This document shows positions 15,499-23,648 of a DNA stretch of 41,736 bases, in pieces. Source of the stretch: Methanocellales archaeon (GTDB lineage: Archaea; Halobacteriota; UBA148; JAUWXC01); contig JASEEY010000011.1 of the NCBI GenBank assembly GCA_030018435.1, positions 1 through 41,736 of the forward strand, given 5' to 3'. The stretch's first letter is position 1. Each line of letters begins with the position of its first letter. A model generated the notes under the pieces. That model was not told the origin of the DNA, did no database searches, and saw only the letters and a list, made by a program, of their open reading frames with translations. A program made the position numbers and the translations under genes.

Positions 15499-17151
15499 GT
15501 GGAAAAGATGGAGCAGGCGGATATTGAGCGTTTACATCAAGAAGTTATGACGCTCGTTAGAGGACTGGAGCGCCAGTCCAACGTGTCTCATCCTACGCCA
15601 GAGGAACTGCGCAAAACAGCGGAGCAAAGCGGCATACTGACTGAGTTTGGAAATTATGTTTTCATCTCCACGGTAAGGAATAGGAGCGCTGGCCTGACGG
15701 TATACATCGGCAGCCCTGAGGTCATGCTGCCCGATCCAAGCGAAAAGCAAAAAGCCATCATCAAAAACGCTCCCAAGACGATAGAATCGGTGCACGAATA
15801 CCTTAAAAAAGCACCATTAATTTGCGTGAAGAGGACGATGTGCACCAATCCTCATTTCACTCATAACTGTACAATGCTTCTCTCGGTTCAACGTAAGGAT
15901 AGTGCACGCATCGCTTACATGTGGAGCACGTTGCTTTTTGAGCCAAAGAAGGGCAAAGGTCTGGACTTTTGTCTTATTTACGTGCCGGAGTGGCACGAGA
16001 AGGATAGACAAATACTCGTTTTTCCAGAGATAGGCGTCACTTATGTTTTGGGTACGGATTACTTGGGCGAGGCTAAAAAGGCATTTCTCAGGCTGGCGAT
16101 GTGGCATGCCAAGCAAAAAGGCATGCTGGGTCTCCATGCCGGGGCAAAGATACTACGGGCAAGGGACAATACCGGCAAGATAAGAAGATATGGTGCGCTC
16201 TTGTTTGGCCTCTCTGGCACTGGCAAGACAACGCACACTTGCCATGACCATGGATTGAACGGCGAAGGAGAGGGTATAGAAATTATCCAAGATGACGTCG
16301 TTTTCCTTAGGCAGGATGGCTCGGCCCTGGGTCCTGAAAGGGGATTTTTCCTCAAGACCGATATCGACCCACTCAACCACCCGCTGATCCACAACGCAGC
16401 GACGAAGAGAGACGCGGTCTTTGAAAACGTCATGGTCGACCATCGCGGAAAGGTACACTTTTTGGATGAAACGCTCACCGGCAATGGGAGAGGCGTAATT
16501 CAGAGGGCGGATCTGGGTGATAAACATGTATGCCCCAGCATTGATTTGCCCCCTATCAATAAACTCGACGGGATGATAGTTTTGTTCATCACCAGGAGGA
16601 ATACCGTCGTGCCCATCGCATCGAAGTTGACACATGAACAGGCAGTTGCCGCGTTTATGCTCGGCGAATCCATAGAGACCACAGCCAGCGATCCACGCAG
16701 AGCGGGCGAATCTGTTAGAGTTGTAGGCACCAATCCGTTCATCATAGGCGATGAGGCGGAGGAGGGTAACATATTCTATGAGTTCCTCAAGAGGCACGGC
16801 GACAAAGTTCAGTGCTATCTCCTGAATACAGGTGGCGTTGGCGAGATCATGGAGAAAAGCGAGGAGGGCGTAACAATAAAACAAAAGGTGACCAGGGTGG
16901 AGATACCTGAGATGGCTGCAATCGTAAGAGGAATAGCCAGGGGCAGCATAGAATGGACGCATGAGCCCTACTTTGGCGTTCAGACGCCTGAAAAAGTGGA
17001 GGGAGTGGATATATCTAGGTTTGACCTCACCCGGTTTTATTCTGAGGCGCAAATAGGGGCATATGTCAATCAGCTGAAACGCGAACGAATGGAGTACATC
17101 AAGAAATTTGTTGGTTTGGATGCCGCTATTGTGAACGCCGTGAGGTGCTGA
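15499..17151 (+). CDS. pckA: ATP-dependent phosphoenolpyruvate carboxykinase
   Basis: A 550-residue PEPCK of the ATP-using type, converting oxaloacetate + ATP to PEP + CO2 + ADP in gluconeogenesis (or the reverse). The kinase-1a P-loop GLSGTGKTT is at 237-245, the kinase-2 metal site IIQDDVVFL has Asp 265/266, and LHAGAKI (residues 212-218) and GPERGFFLKTDID (278-290) fit the family. The length agrees with bacterial-type ATP-PEPCK (about 530-550). The start is GTG at 15499 with AAAGGGG eight bases upstream; no ATG gives a better N-terminus. ATP-PEPCK is patchy in archaea, many of which use the GTP enzyme, so the gene may have been acquired from bacteria in the ancestry of the lineage. The ferredoxin gene starts two bases after the stop. 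Confidence 0.88.
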   Translation: MEKMEQADIERLHQEVMTLVRGLERQSNVSHPTPEELRKTAEQSGILTEFGNYVFISTVRNRSAGLTVYIGSPEVMLPDPSEKQKAIIKNAPKTIESVHEYLKKAPLICVKRTMCTNPHFTHNCTMLLSVQRKDSARIAYMWSTLLFEPKKGKGLDFCLIYVPEWHEKDRQILVFPEIGVTYVLGTDYLGEAKKAFLRLAMWHAKQKGMLGLHAGAKILRARDNTGKIRRYGALLFGLSGTGKTTHTCHDHGLNGEGEGIEIIQDDVVFLRQDGSALGPERGFFLKTDIDPLNHPLIHNAATKRDAVFENVMVDHRGKVHFLDETLTGNGRGVIQRADLGDKHVCPSIDLPPINKLDGMIVLFITRRNTVVPIASKLTHEQAVAAFMLGESIETTASDPRRAGESVRVVGTNPFIIGDEAEEGNIFYEFLKRHGDKVQCYLLNTGGVGEIMEKSEEGVTIKQKVTRVEIPEMAAIVRGIARGSIEWTHEPYFGVQTPEKVEGVDISRFDLTRFYSEAQIGAYVNQLKRERMEYIKKFVGLDAAIVNAVRC

Positions 17152-17153
17152 GG

Positions 17154-17330
17154 ATGATCACCGTAGATAGACACAAGTGCGGTCATTGTGGTGCCTGTGT
17201 AGGAGTTTGTCCGGCAAACGCAATAGAGTTAATAAATAGATGGATAGAACTCAGTGATGAATGCATAGAATGCGGGGCGTGTGCGAAAGTCTGTCCAGTT
17301 GGGGCATTGGAGATTCTGAATGAAGGATGA
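17154..17330 (+). CDS. 2[4Fe-4S] ferredoxin
   Basis: A 58-residue bacterial-type ferredoxin. Two CxxCxxCxxxCP clusters are visible, CGHCGACVGVCP and CIECGACAKVCP, each expected to ligate a 4Fe-4S centre. The ATG at 17154 is preceded by TGAGG and lies two bases after pckA. Its 3' end overlaps the geranylgeranyl reductase gene, suggesting it is that enzyme's electron donor: in Methanosarcina a ferredoxin encoded beside the reductase is needed for full saturation of archaeal lipid chains. Partner assignment is inference from order. Confidence 0.92.
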   Translation: MITVDRHKCGHCGACVGVCPANAIELINRWIELSDECIECGACAKVCPVGALEILNEG

Positions 17331-18501
17331 ATACGATGTCGTAGTTGTGGGCGCCGGTCCAGGGGGTTCAATCGCGGCAAAAACAGCTGCCGAGCACGAT
17401 TTAGATGTGCTGTTAATCGAGAAGAGGGCCGAGATCGGTAACCCAGTAAGATGTGCGGAGGGTGTTGGCAAAGAGGGCATAAAGTCATTTATAAAGCCGG
17501 ACCGTTCGTGGATATCCGCCGAGGTTAAAGGTGCCAGAATCTATTCTCCAGATGGCACGGCAATTGAGATGTCAGAGGATATGGCCGGGCCAGAGGTGGG
17601 TTATGTGCTCGAGCGCAAGATCTTTGATAGAGCGCTTGCCTTGCAAGCGGCAAGAGCAGGTGCAGAGGTGATGGTGAAAACGAGGGCAACCGGTTTAATC
17701 ATGGAAGACGGTTTCGTAAAGGGCGTTAAGGGGAAGCATTTTGGAGATGATTTTACGGTTAGGGCGAGTGTCATCATAGGTGCTGATGGTGTGGAATCAA
17801 AGGTTGGACGATGGGCGGGCATCGACACAACGCTCAAGTTATCAGACATCGAAACCTGTGCACAGTTTTTGATGACTGACATTGACTTTAATCCAGATTA
17901 CTGTGATTTTTATGTCGGCAACGAAATCGCACCAGGAGGCTATGCGTGGATATTCCCCAAGGGAGGGCATGAGGCAAATGTCGGTTTGGGGATACTGGGG
18001 AGTAGGGCTGGTGAGATAAAGGCGATGGACCTCCTCAAGAGATTTGTTAAGGAAAAATTCCCAGACGGGCAAGTGCTTGAGATCATCGTTGGGGGCGTCC
18101 CGGTCAGTGGCCCATTAGAACGCACCATAGCCAATGGACTGATGCTCGTGGGCGATGCCGCCAGGATGGCAGACCCCATCACAGGCGGAGGAATCGTCAA
18201 CGCCATGCTCACTGGACAAATTGCCGGAGAGGTAGCTGCGAAGGCGCTCTCCAGAGGTGACACCTCAACAAAGGCGCTGAGCGAGTATGAAAATAGATGG
18301 AAATCCGCAATTGGAGCCCCCCTCAAAAATTCTCTTAGGGCAAAGGAAATCTTCACGAAGATGTCGGACGAAAAATTGAACGCTCTTGCGCACTCCATAA
18401 AGGATGTTGATTTCAGCGAGATGACTGCGACCGGCTTGCTCAGAGCTCTTGTCAAGAGAAATCCAAAAATACTTTGGGAGTTGAGGCACTTATTGAAATA
18501 A
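17320..18501 (+). CDS. Geranylgeranyl reductase family flavoprotein
   Basis: A 393-residue FAD-dependent reductase that saturates the geranylgeranyl chains of archaeal membrane lipids (digeranylgeranylglycerophospholipid reductase type). The N-terminal dinucleotide fold VVVGAGPGGSIAAK is followed by EKRAEIGNPVRCAEG, the family's Cys-containing signature, and the second FAD-binding motif GLMLVGDAARMADPITGGGI is near residues 268-287. The start ATG (17320) lies inside the ferredoxin gene with GGAG upstream, so the two are co-translated. Related enzymes also act on quinone or chlorophyll side chains, but in an archaeon with this neighbour the lipid role is most likely. Confidence 0.9.
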   Translation: MKDEYDVVVVGAGPGGSIAAKTAAEHDLDVLLIEKRAEIGNPVRCAEGVGKEGIKSFIKPDRSWISAEVKGARIYSPDGTAIEMSEDMAGPEVGYVLERKIFDRALALQAARAGAEVMVKTRATGLIMEDGFVKGVKGKHFGDDFTVRASVIIGADGVESKVGRWAGIDTTLKLSDIETCAQFLMTDIDFNPDYCDFYVGNEIAPGGYAWIFPKGGHEANVGLGILGSRAGEIKAMDLLKRFVKEKFPDGQVLEIIVGGVPVSGPLERTIANGLMLVGDAARMADPITGGGIVNAMLTGQIAGEVAAKALSRGDTSTKALSEYENRWKSAIGAPLKNSLRAKEIFTKMSDEKLNALAHSIKDVDFSEMTATGLLRALVKRNPKILWELRHLLK

Positions 18502-18517
18502 ATGTGGTGAATTGACA

Positions 18518-19171
18518 ATGTACGTGGTAATAATCGGGTGTGGCAGAGTCGGCCGCGGCCTGGCCCAGCAGTTATCGATGAATGGGAATGACGTCGTCGT
18601 TGTGGACAAGGAAGTGTCCCGTTTCCAAGAACTCGGTCCTAATTTTGATGGATTGACCGTTGAGGGAGATGGAACTGACCAGGATGTGTTAACAAAAGCA
18701 GGCGGAAGTAAGGCAGACGTTTTCGCGGTAGTCACCGATGATGATAATACTAACCTAATGGCCTGCCAGATTGCCAAACGGGTGTTTAAGGTGCAAAATG
18801 TTATTGCAAGGGTAAACGATCCAGAGAAGGAATCCCTTTATAAGGATGCGGGCATCGATGCCACTGTGTGTCCCACTACAATTGCGGTGACGCATCTCAG
18901 GAATTCTATTATGCATCCCGGCTTGATTGCGCTCATGACGGTGAACGAGGGCGGCATCGAGATTAACAAGGTAGAGGTAAAAGGTCCCGTTATTGGAAAG
19001 GCGCTAAAGGACGTCCATCTGCCAGAGGGCGCTATCATAGCTGCCCTTGTGAGAGGTTCGAAAGCGATAGTACCCGATAGCGATACGATACTTCAAGAAG
19101 GTGATATTGCCGTCGTGGTGAATCTGGCTGGCGCATCGGGAAAGGTTGAAGACATCTTGACCAAGGGTTGA
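18518..19171 (+). CDS. trkA: TrkA-type potassium channel regulatory protein (first copy)
   Basis: A 217-residue cytoplasmic gating protein with an N-terminal RCK/TrkA-N Rossmann domain (MYVVIIGCGRVGRGLAQQL, acidic VVVDKE at the end of strand 2, then EGDGTDQDVL) and a C-terminal TrkA-C domain (about 140-215). It would bind NAD(H) or ATP/ADP and control the membrane subunit encoded next. An upstream in-frame TTG at 18512 is possible, but the ATG at 18518 with GGTGA seven bases upstream gives the standard N-terminus. It lies eight bases before trkH. Confidence 0.92.
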   Translation: MYVVIIGCGRVGRGLAQQLSMNGNDVVVVDKEVSRFQELGPNFDGLTVEGDGTDQDVLTKAGGSKADVFAVVTDDDNTNLMACQIAKRVFKVQNVIARVNDPEKESLYKDAGIDATVCPTTIAVTHLRNSIMHPGLIALMTVNEGGIEINKVEVKGPVIGKALKDVHLPEGAIIAALVRGSKAIVPDSDTILQEGDIAVVVNLAGASGKVEDILTKG

Positions 19172-19178
19172 CATCGAA

Positions 19179-20669
19179 ATGGACGAAGTAGACGTACAAA
19201 CGCTGCGAAACCGTTTGATAGTCAGTTATTCTGGATTTTTACTTATGGGTGTGGGTATAACGCTGTTTATACCCTTACTTTTAATCATGGCATATCCCAA
19301 CGAGATCGTCTACGCTTACTCTTTTGTTATCCCAGGACTCATGGCTCTGGCTGGTGGATTTGTACTTTGGAGACTTTTCAGGGTGGACCCTGCGTTAGCA
19401 CCATTGGGGAGACACCAAGCCCTAATCCTTGTCGGGGTATTTTGGGTTATGGCTTGTATATTCGGTGCAACCCCTTTCATCATCAGCTTCATTCTCAGTC
19501 CGCTCGACGGTATTTTTGAAGCCGTCTCTGGATGGACGACGACCGGTCTGACGATGGTCGATGTGACAACGTGTCCCCATATCTTTCTGTTCTGGCGCAG
19601 TCTCATGCAATTCATTGGAGGTGCTGGCTTTGCCGTTCTCATGCTAACTGCTCTCATAGGCCCGAAAAGTGGTGTCGCATCCGTCTACTCGGCAGAGGCG
19701 AGGACGGAAAGACTGCTACCAGCCATTAGACATACCGTCAGGATGATTCTCTGGATTTATCTTTTGTACCTCTTCGTAGGGATAGGATTACTCTATATTG
19801 CCGGTATGCCTTTATTCGACTCCATAAATCACTCGATGTGCGCACTATCCACTGGCGGTTTTTCCACCAAGGCTGGGAGCATAGGCGCATACCAAAGCCT
19901 GGAGATTGAAATAGTCGCTATGGTCCTTATGTTGTTAGGCAGCTTGAGCTTTGCATTTCATTATCTTTTGTTGTCGGGCAAACTTGGCAAGGCTGCAAAA
20001 GACATCGAGCTCAAGGTCGTGTACGCATCCGTCATCATATTCTTGCCCATCGTCACGTATAGTTTGGTCTATAGTTTTTACCACTCCCCCTTGCAGGGAT
20101 TCAGGCACGCGCTGTTTAACGTGATTTCCGCTCTAACGACCACGGGTTATATGACCACATCTTCAGAGAACATGCATCAATTTGGACATCTGGTGCTGTT
20201 CTCGCTGGTGGTGTTGATGAGCGTGGGTGGGAGCACCGGATCCACTGCCGGTGGCATAAAACGATACAGGATAGGCATCATGGCGAAATCGATTTTCTGG
20301 GAGATAAAGACGAGATTACTTCCAGAGAGTGCTGTAATCGGAAGGACGGCATGGTGTACGGGCGAGAGAGAAATCATCACTCCTGACCTGTTCATGGAGG
20401 TATCGATTTTTGTGTTTGCCTATATCACGCTCTATATAACGGGTATCGTTGTTTTCTTGCTGAGTGGATATTCTGTGATGGATGCCCTGTTCGAGTACGC
20501 ATCTGCTATGGGAACGGTGGGTCTTTCTACAGGAATAACTGGACCTACTATGCCTGTTTCTTGTAAGGTAATGGAAATCATCGGCATGATCCTCGGCAGG
20601 TTGGAATTATGGGCAGTATTAATATTGATGGCAACCCCATTTGAATGGATGGTATCGCGAGGGAGGTAA
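19179..20669 (+). CDS. trkH: TrkH-type potassium uptake membrane subunit
   Basis: A 496-residue member of the SKT superfamily of K+ translocators. Four M1-P-M2 repeats can be traced by their pore loops: SGWTTTGLTMV, CALSTGGFST, ALTTTGYMTTS and AMGTVGLSTG, each with the filter Gly. The segment GGSTGSTAGGIKRYR in the third repeat is the conserved TrkH loop. It is flanked on both sides by trkA genes, so it probably works with one or both RCK proteins. The ATG at 19179 follows the first trkA by seven bases. Confidence 0.93.
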   Translation: MDEVDVQTLRNRLIVSYSGFLLMGVGITLFIPLLLIMAYPNEIVYAYSFVIPGLMALAGGFVLWRLFRVDPALAPLGRHQALILVGVFWVMACIFGATPFIISFILSPLDGIFEAVSGWTTTGLTMVDVTTCPHIFLFWRSLMQFIGGAGFAVLMLTALIGPKSGVASVYSAEARTERLLPAIRHTVRMILWIYLLYLFVGIGLLYIAGMPLFDSINHSMCALSTGGFSTKAGSIGAYQSLEIEIVAMVLMLLGSLSFAFHYLLLSGKLGKAAKDIELKVVYASVIIFLPIVTYSLVYSFYHSPLQGFRHALFNVISALTTTGYMTTSSENMHQFGHLVLFSLVVLMSVGGSTGSTAGGIKRYRIGIMAKSIFWEIKTRLLPESAVIGRTAWCTGEREIITPDLFMEVSIFVFAYITLYITGIVVFLLSGYSVMDALFEYASAMGTVGLSTGITGPTMPVSCKVMEIIGMILGRLELWAVLILMATPFEWMVSRGR

Positions 20670-20671
20670 AT

Positions 20672-21328
20672 ATGTACGTAGTCATCGTGGGCGGAGGGAG
20701 AATTGGCAGTTTTCTCGCGAAATCACTGTCTCAAGAAGGGAGAAAGGTTGCAGTAGTTGAATCGGATAAGGATGTTTGTCAGAGCCTGGCTGAGAAGCTC
20801 GACATTCTGGTGATTCATGGAGATGGAACCGATGCCAAGTATTTAGAGGATGCTGGTGCCGCCAAGGCAGACGTGCTCGTCGCTGCTACGGGAGAGGATA
20901 AGACCAATCTCGTCTCCTGCCAGGTGGCGAAAAAGAACCTCAAAGTTCCTAGGACGATAGCAAGGGTCAACGATCCCAAAAATGAGGCGGTATTTAAGGA
21001 TTTAGGCATCGATGTTGCACTCAGTACTGTAACGGCGGCATCCATAATTCTAAAGAATGCCGTTACATCTGGAGAGCTCATGACGCTTTTGGCATTGAAG
21101 GAGGGTAACGTTGAGATGGTGGAGTTCGTGGTGCATGAAAGCTCTTCAGCGATCGATAAACCTATAGCAGACTTGGGGCTTCCAGGGGACTGCGTGCTTA
21201 CGGCAATACTCAGGGAGGGGCACATCATCTTCCCGAAGGGCAAAACGGTGATAAAAGCAGGCGATTCTATCGTAGCTCTTACAACTGCGGAGCACATAGG
21301 GAAACTGGAAAAGATATTTGTTGGGTAA
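20672..21328 (+). CDS. trkA: TrkA-type potassium channel regulatory protein (second copy)
   Basis: A 218-residue paralogue of the protein at 18518, with the same TrkA-N (MYVVIVGGGRIGSFLAKSL, VVESDKD, HGDGTDAKYL) and TrkA-C parts. The ATG at 20672 is chosen because GGGAGGT lies four bases upstream; an in-frame ATG at 20645 inside trkH is less likely. Both copies keep the Gly-rich nucleotide motif and the acidic residue ending strand 2, so both should bind a nucleotide. Two different RCK partners for one TrkH suggests a mixed gating ring or two regulatory states. Confidence 0.92.
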   Translation: MYVVIVGGGRIGSFLAKSLSQEGRKVAVVESDKDVCQSLAEKLDILVIHGDGTDAKYLEDAGAAKADVLVAATGEDKTNLVSCQVAKKNLKVPRTIARVNDPKNEAVFKDLGIDVALSTVTAASIILKNAVTSGELMTLLALKEGNVEMVEFVVHESSSAIDKPIADLGLPGDCVLTAILREGHIIFPKGKTVIKAGDSIVALTTAEHIGKLEKIFVG

Positions 21329-21329
21329 T

Positions 21330-21980
21330 ATGAAGATTGCAGGCATCGATGAGGCGGGCAAAGGCCCTGTTGTAGGACCCATGATCATCGCTGGTGTGAT
21401 GATACCTGAGACGCGTGTTACGCTCTTGGAGCAATTAAGTCTTAGGGATTCCAAGGCGCTCTCACCTAAAAGGCGGGAATTTCTGGCGGGGGGGATCAAA
21501 AAAGTCGCAAAATATCATATTCTCGAGGTCAGTGCAAGGCAGATCGACGCGCTCCGCGAAAGGATGACGATGAACGAGATCATGGTCGTCAGCTATGCGA
21601 AAGTCCTCAAAGAGCTAAAGCCAGATAGGGTATTTGTCGACGCAGCCGATGTGGATCCAAGGCGATTTGCACAAAATGTGCGCAAGAAGTACGGTGCATC
21701 CATTGACATAATCTCTGAGCATAACGCAGACGTCAAGTATCCAATCGTTTCCGCTGCCTCCATTTTGGCAAAGGTGAGACGTGACGCGGCGATGCGCGAT
21801 TTAGAAAAACGAATTGGACAGGAGATGGGCTCTGGTTACCCCTCAGATCCCAGAACGATGCATTTTCTGGAGAATTGGGTTCAGAAACACGGCTCTTTAC
21901 CGATTTTCGTGCGCCATTCCTGGAAGACGGCGCAGGCGGTATTGAAAAAGCATGGGCAGTCGAGTTTGTCCAAGTTTTAG
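21330..21980 (+). CDS. rnhB: Ribonuclease HII
   Basis: A 216-residue RNase HII that cuts RNA in RNA-DNA hybrids, removing primers and misincorporated ribonucleotides. The catalytic motifs are present: GIDEAGKGPVVGPM (Asp-Glu), the RDSKALSPKRRE region, DAADVDP and the Ser-Ala-Ala-Ser-Ile-Leu-Ala-Lys helix with a following Asp (KVRRDAAM), then GSGYPSDP. The ATG at 21330 starts the family's usual KIAGIDEAG; in-frame TTG codons upstream are not needed. It begins one base after trkA, yet is functionally unrelated to it. Confidence 0.95.
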   Translation: MKIAGIDEAGKGPVVGPMIIAGVMIPETRVTLLEQLSLRDSKALSPKRREFLAGGIKKVAKYHILEVSARQIDALRERMTMNEIMVVSYAKVLKELKPDRVFVDAADVDPRRFAQNVRKKYGASIDIISEHNADVKYPIVSAASILAKVRRDAAMRDLEKRIGQEMGSGYPSDPRTMHFLENWVQKHGSLPIFVRHSWKTAQAVLKKHGQSSLSKF

Positions 21981-21995
21981 TAAGTACGATTCGGA

Positions 21996-22086
21996 TGTTT
22001 ATTATAAACAATGCAACTTCTCTTAGGAGTGAATGTTTATTATAAACAACAGAAAGATTTAATAGCTTGGATGTTTACTATAAACG
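21996..22086 (+). promoter_or_regulatory. Three palindromes at 38-base period before the HEPN/NT genes
   Basis: TGTTTATTATAAACA occurs at 21996-22010 and 22034-22048, and TGTTTACTATAAACG at 22072-22086. Each is an inverted repeat (TGTTTA, three bases, TAAACA) and the starts are exactly 38 bases apart, with unrelated 23-base spacers. Each unit also contains a TATA-like TTATAAA. The last copy ends 11 bases before the preferred ATG of the HEPN-like gene. A multi-site operator overlapping the promoter is the simplest reading. Confidence 0.75.
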
Positions 22087-22097
22087 TTGAAATATCT

Positions 22098-22451
22098 ATG
22101 AGTGATGAATTAAGAAAGAAAGCCAGAAATCTGTACATCATGGGATTGTATGCCGAAAAGAAAGGATTTAACTCAGAAGCAGTAATCAATTATTGTAAAG
22201 CGTTGTTTGCCGTTTGCGACTCTTTTCTTAAAGAAAAGATAGATATGATACCGGAAAGTCATACTGAGAGGTTTCGATTATTACAAAAGAACGATGTTCA
22301 GCTTTACGTCATTTGTGATAAACTTTTCCCAATGTACCAAGCGACGTACACCAAAATATCGACCGAGAAAGAAGTAGAACATGTGAGGAAAAGAGTGTGT
22401 GAGGTGTTCAGACGTGAAGGAATTGACATCCCAATTGAAGAAGATTTGTGA
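22098..22451 (+). CDS. HEPN-like all-helical protein
   Basis: A 117-residue helical protein resembling HEPN-domain proteins (MSDELRKKARNLYIMGLYAE, then a second helix EAVINYCKALFAVCDSFLKE). HEPN proteins are often paired with minimal nucleotidyltransferases, as here, in toxin-antitoxin or kanamycin-nucleotidyltransferase-like systems. The catalytic RX4-6H motif of RNase-active HEPN toxins is not visible, so it may be a non-catalytic substrate-binding partner or a diverged member. The frame is open back to an ATG at 22011, but that would place two palindromes inside the coding region; the ATG at 22098 is preferred. It overlaps the next gene by 38 bases. Confidence 0.6.
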   Translation: MSDELRKKARNLYIMGLYAEKKGFNSEAVINYCKALFAVCDSFLKEKIDMIPESHTERFRLLQKNDVQLYVICDKLFPMYQATYTKISTEKEVEHVRKRVCEVFRREGIDIPIEEDL

Positions 22452-22977
22452 TAAAAAGGGCATCGTTTACGACATTGTCATTTTTGGATCCGCCGTAAAA
22501 GAGAAACCCATACCTAAGGACATCGACATCATCGTGATATTTTGGCATGAAGATTATCCTGCCATAGAAAGTGCGATCTACGATATTCGAAACATAGGAA
22601 AGGAGCTGAATAAGAATCTTCACGTAGAATACATCGCTCTTGAGAATCTGTTTAAAGAACCAGTATTCCTAAGCCTAATACATGAGGGATATAGTATTCG
22701 AGAAGACAGACCCATTCGGGATATGCTAAACACCGAGTCATGTATGCTAGTCACATACAATCTCAAGAACCTCGATCAGAGTGAGAAGACATTGTTCAAT
22801 TTTGCGATGAAGGGCAGAGGGGATAAGCGGGGCATATTTCAAGAAGTAGGGGCCAAGGCGGTTGGCAGGGGGAGTGTACTAGTTCCGATAGATAAATTTG
22901 AACGGTTTAGGGAGTTCCTCGATTATTGGGAAATCGATTATATGGCAAAGAGGGTTATGATATTAAAGGCCGTTTGA
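22414..22977 (+). CDS. Nucleotidyltransferase-fold protein (MNT/Pol-beta type)
   Basis: A 187-residue protein with a minimal Pol-beta nucleotidyltransferase domain: IVIFGSAVKEKPIPKDIDII at residues 21-40 holds the GS motif and the DxD metal pair (Asp 36 and 38), nine residues apart. A second half (about 105-187, LKNLDQSEKTLFNFAMKGRG and GRGSVLVPIDKFERFREF) is basic and may bind RNA. The start is GTG at 22414 with GAGGTG seven bases upstream; a GTG at 22399 is weaker. With the overlapping HEPN-like gene it forms a HEPN-NT pair; in characterised pairs the NT protein AMPylates and silences the HEPN toxin. The long C-terminal half is not part of minimal MntA antitoxins, so the function could differ. 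Confidence 0.7.
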   Translation: MKELTSQLKKICDKKGIVYDIVIFGSAVKEKPIPKDIDIIVIFWHEDYPAIESAIYDIRNIGKELNKNLHVEYIALENLFKEPVFLSLIHEGYSIREDRPIRDMLNTESCMLVTYNLKNLDQSEKTLFNFAMKGRGDKRGIFQEVGAKAVGRGSVLVPIDKFERFREFLDYWEIDYMAKRVMILKAV

Positions 22978-22984
22978 AAATTAG

Positions 22985-23051
22985 TCAAAAAAAGAGGGGA
23001 GGGGAACCGCATCCAGCCTAGAAACGCGTAAGGGGGATGCAGTTGCGCCCC
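22985..23051 (-). terminator. Hairpin plus T-run after the scp genes (or small RNA)
   Basis: On the - strand, downstream of scpB, GGGG(CGC)AAC, one mismatch, then GGATGC-type arms fold into a long hairpin (arms 23001-23014 and 23035-23051) followed by CTCTTTTTTTG. A terminator for the smc-scpA-scpB transcript is the simplest reading. A TATA-like CATATATATG near 23087-23096 could alternatively start a short RNA over this structure. Confidence 0.5.
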
Positions 23052-23132
23052 AGGAGGTGATTTTCAATATCTTCCTAGTCTTGACGCATATATATGAATT
23101 TGGCAAGAGCGGGGCGAAAGTAATCCTAAAAG

Positions 23133-23642
23133 TCATGCGGAAATTTGCTCTTTCGCCACTTTTTCGATCATCCTTCTGATCAATTTCGGGTCGTTTGCCT
23201 CTATTCCAAAGTATTCCACGAAGGCGGGCGTAGTCGTCAGCATTTTTGTCCTTCTGTGGAGCACGCTTTTAATCAATCCTCTCTCCTCTAATGCAACAAC
23301 ATGTGAGTATGCCTTGTTCCCTCTGATACTGACCACCTCTGCCTGGGTGACAGGTTGATGGTAGGCAATAACTGCCAAGGTTCTTAGCACTGGTGTCTCG
23401 AATTCCTTGGGCGCTATGCTTTGCACTTTTTCTGCATACACTGGTTTAACCTGCATCACATATTTCCCTCTCACCTCAACAAGTTCCAGCGAAGTCTCTC
23501 TGGTTTTGTATTCCCCTACAAGGGATTTTAACAGCTCTGACACGTACTCAGGTGGTTTCCCTACAAGCTCTGCCAGCTCCTTCACATCTAAGGGCTGACC
23601 TACGGCGAAAAGCGCAGCCTCTAATACCTTTTTGTCGTTCAT
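23133..23642 (-). CDS. scpB: Condensin subunit ScpB
   Basis: A 169-residue winged-helix protein that joins ScpA and SMC in the prokaryotic condensin complex. The N-terminal MNDKKVLEAALFAVGQPL and the core LRTLAVIAYHQPVTQAEVVSIRG are signature segments, with the second winged helix at about residues 85-155 (YSHVVALEERGLIKSVLHR). The length is near the bacterial norm (about 180). It lies six bases after scpA in the operon smc-scpA-scpB and is the last gene before a hairpin/T-run. Confidence 0.93.
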   Translation of the reverse strand: MNDKKVLEAALFAVGQPLDVKELAELVGKPPEYVSELLKSLVGEYKTRETSLELVEVRGKYVMQVKPVYAEKVQSIAPKEFETPVLRTLAVIAYHQPVTQAEVVSIRGNKAYSHVVALEERGLIKSVLHRRTKMLTTTPAFVEYFGIEANDPKLIRRMIEKVAKEQISA

Positions 23643-23648
23643 GTTCTC

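Noticed and set aside
16153-17052. A 299-codon frame antisense to pckA
   Set aside because: Long but without motif; pckA is clear on the other strand and codon use supports it.
21996-22086. CRISPR array
   Set aside because: Repeats of 15 bases with 23-base spacers and only three units are too short; each repeat is a simple palindrome next to a promoter, and no cas gene is near.
23080-23180. A small + strand frame after the AGGAGGTGAT sequence near 23052
   Set aside because: The first start codon (TTG) is about 20 bases away and the frame is short and runs antisense into scpB.
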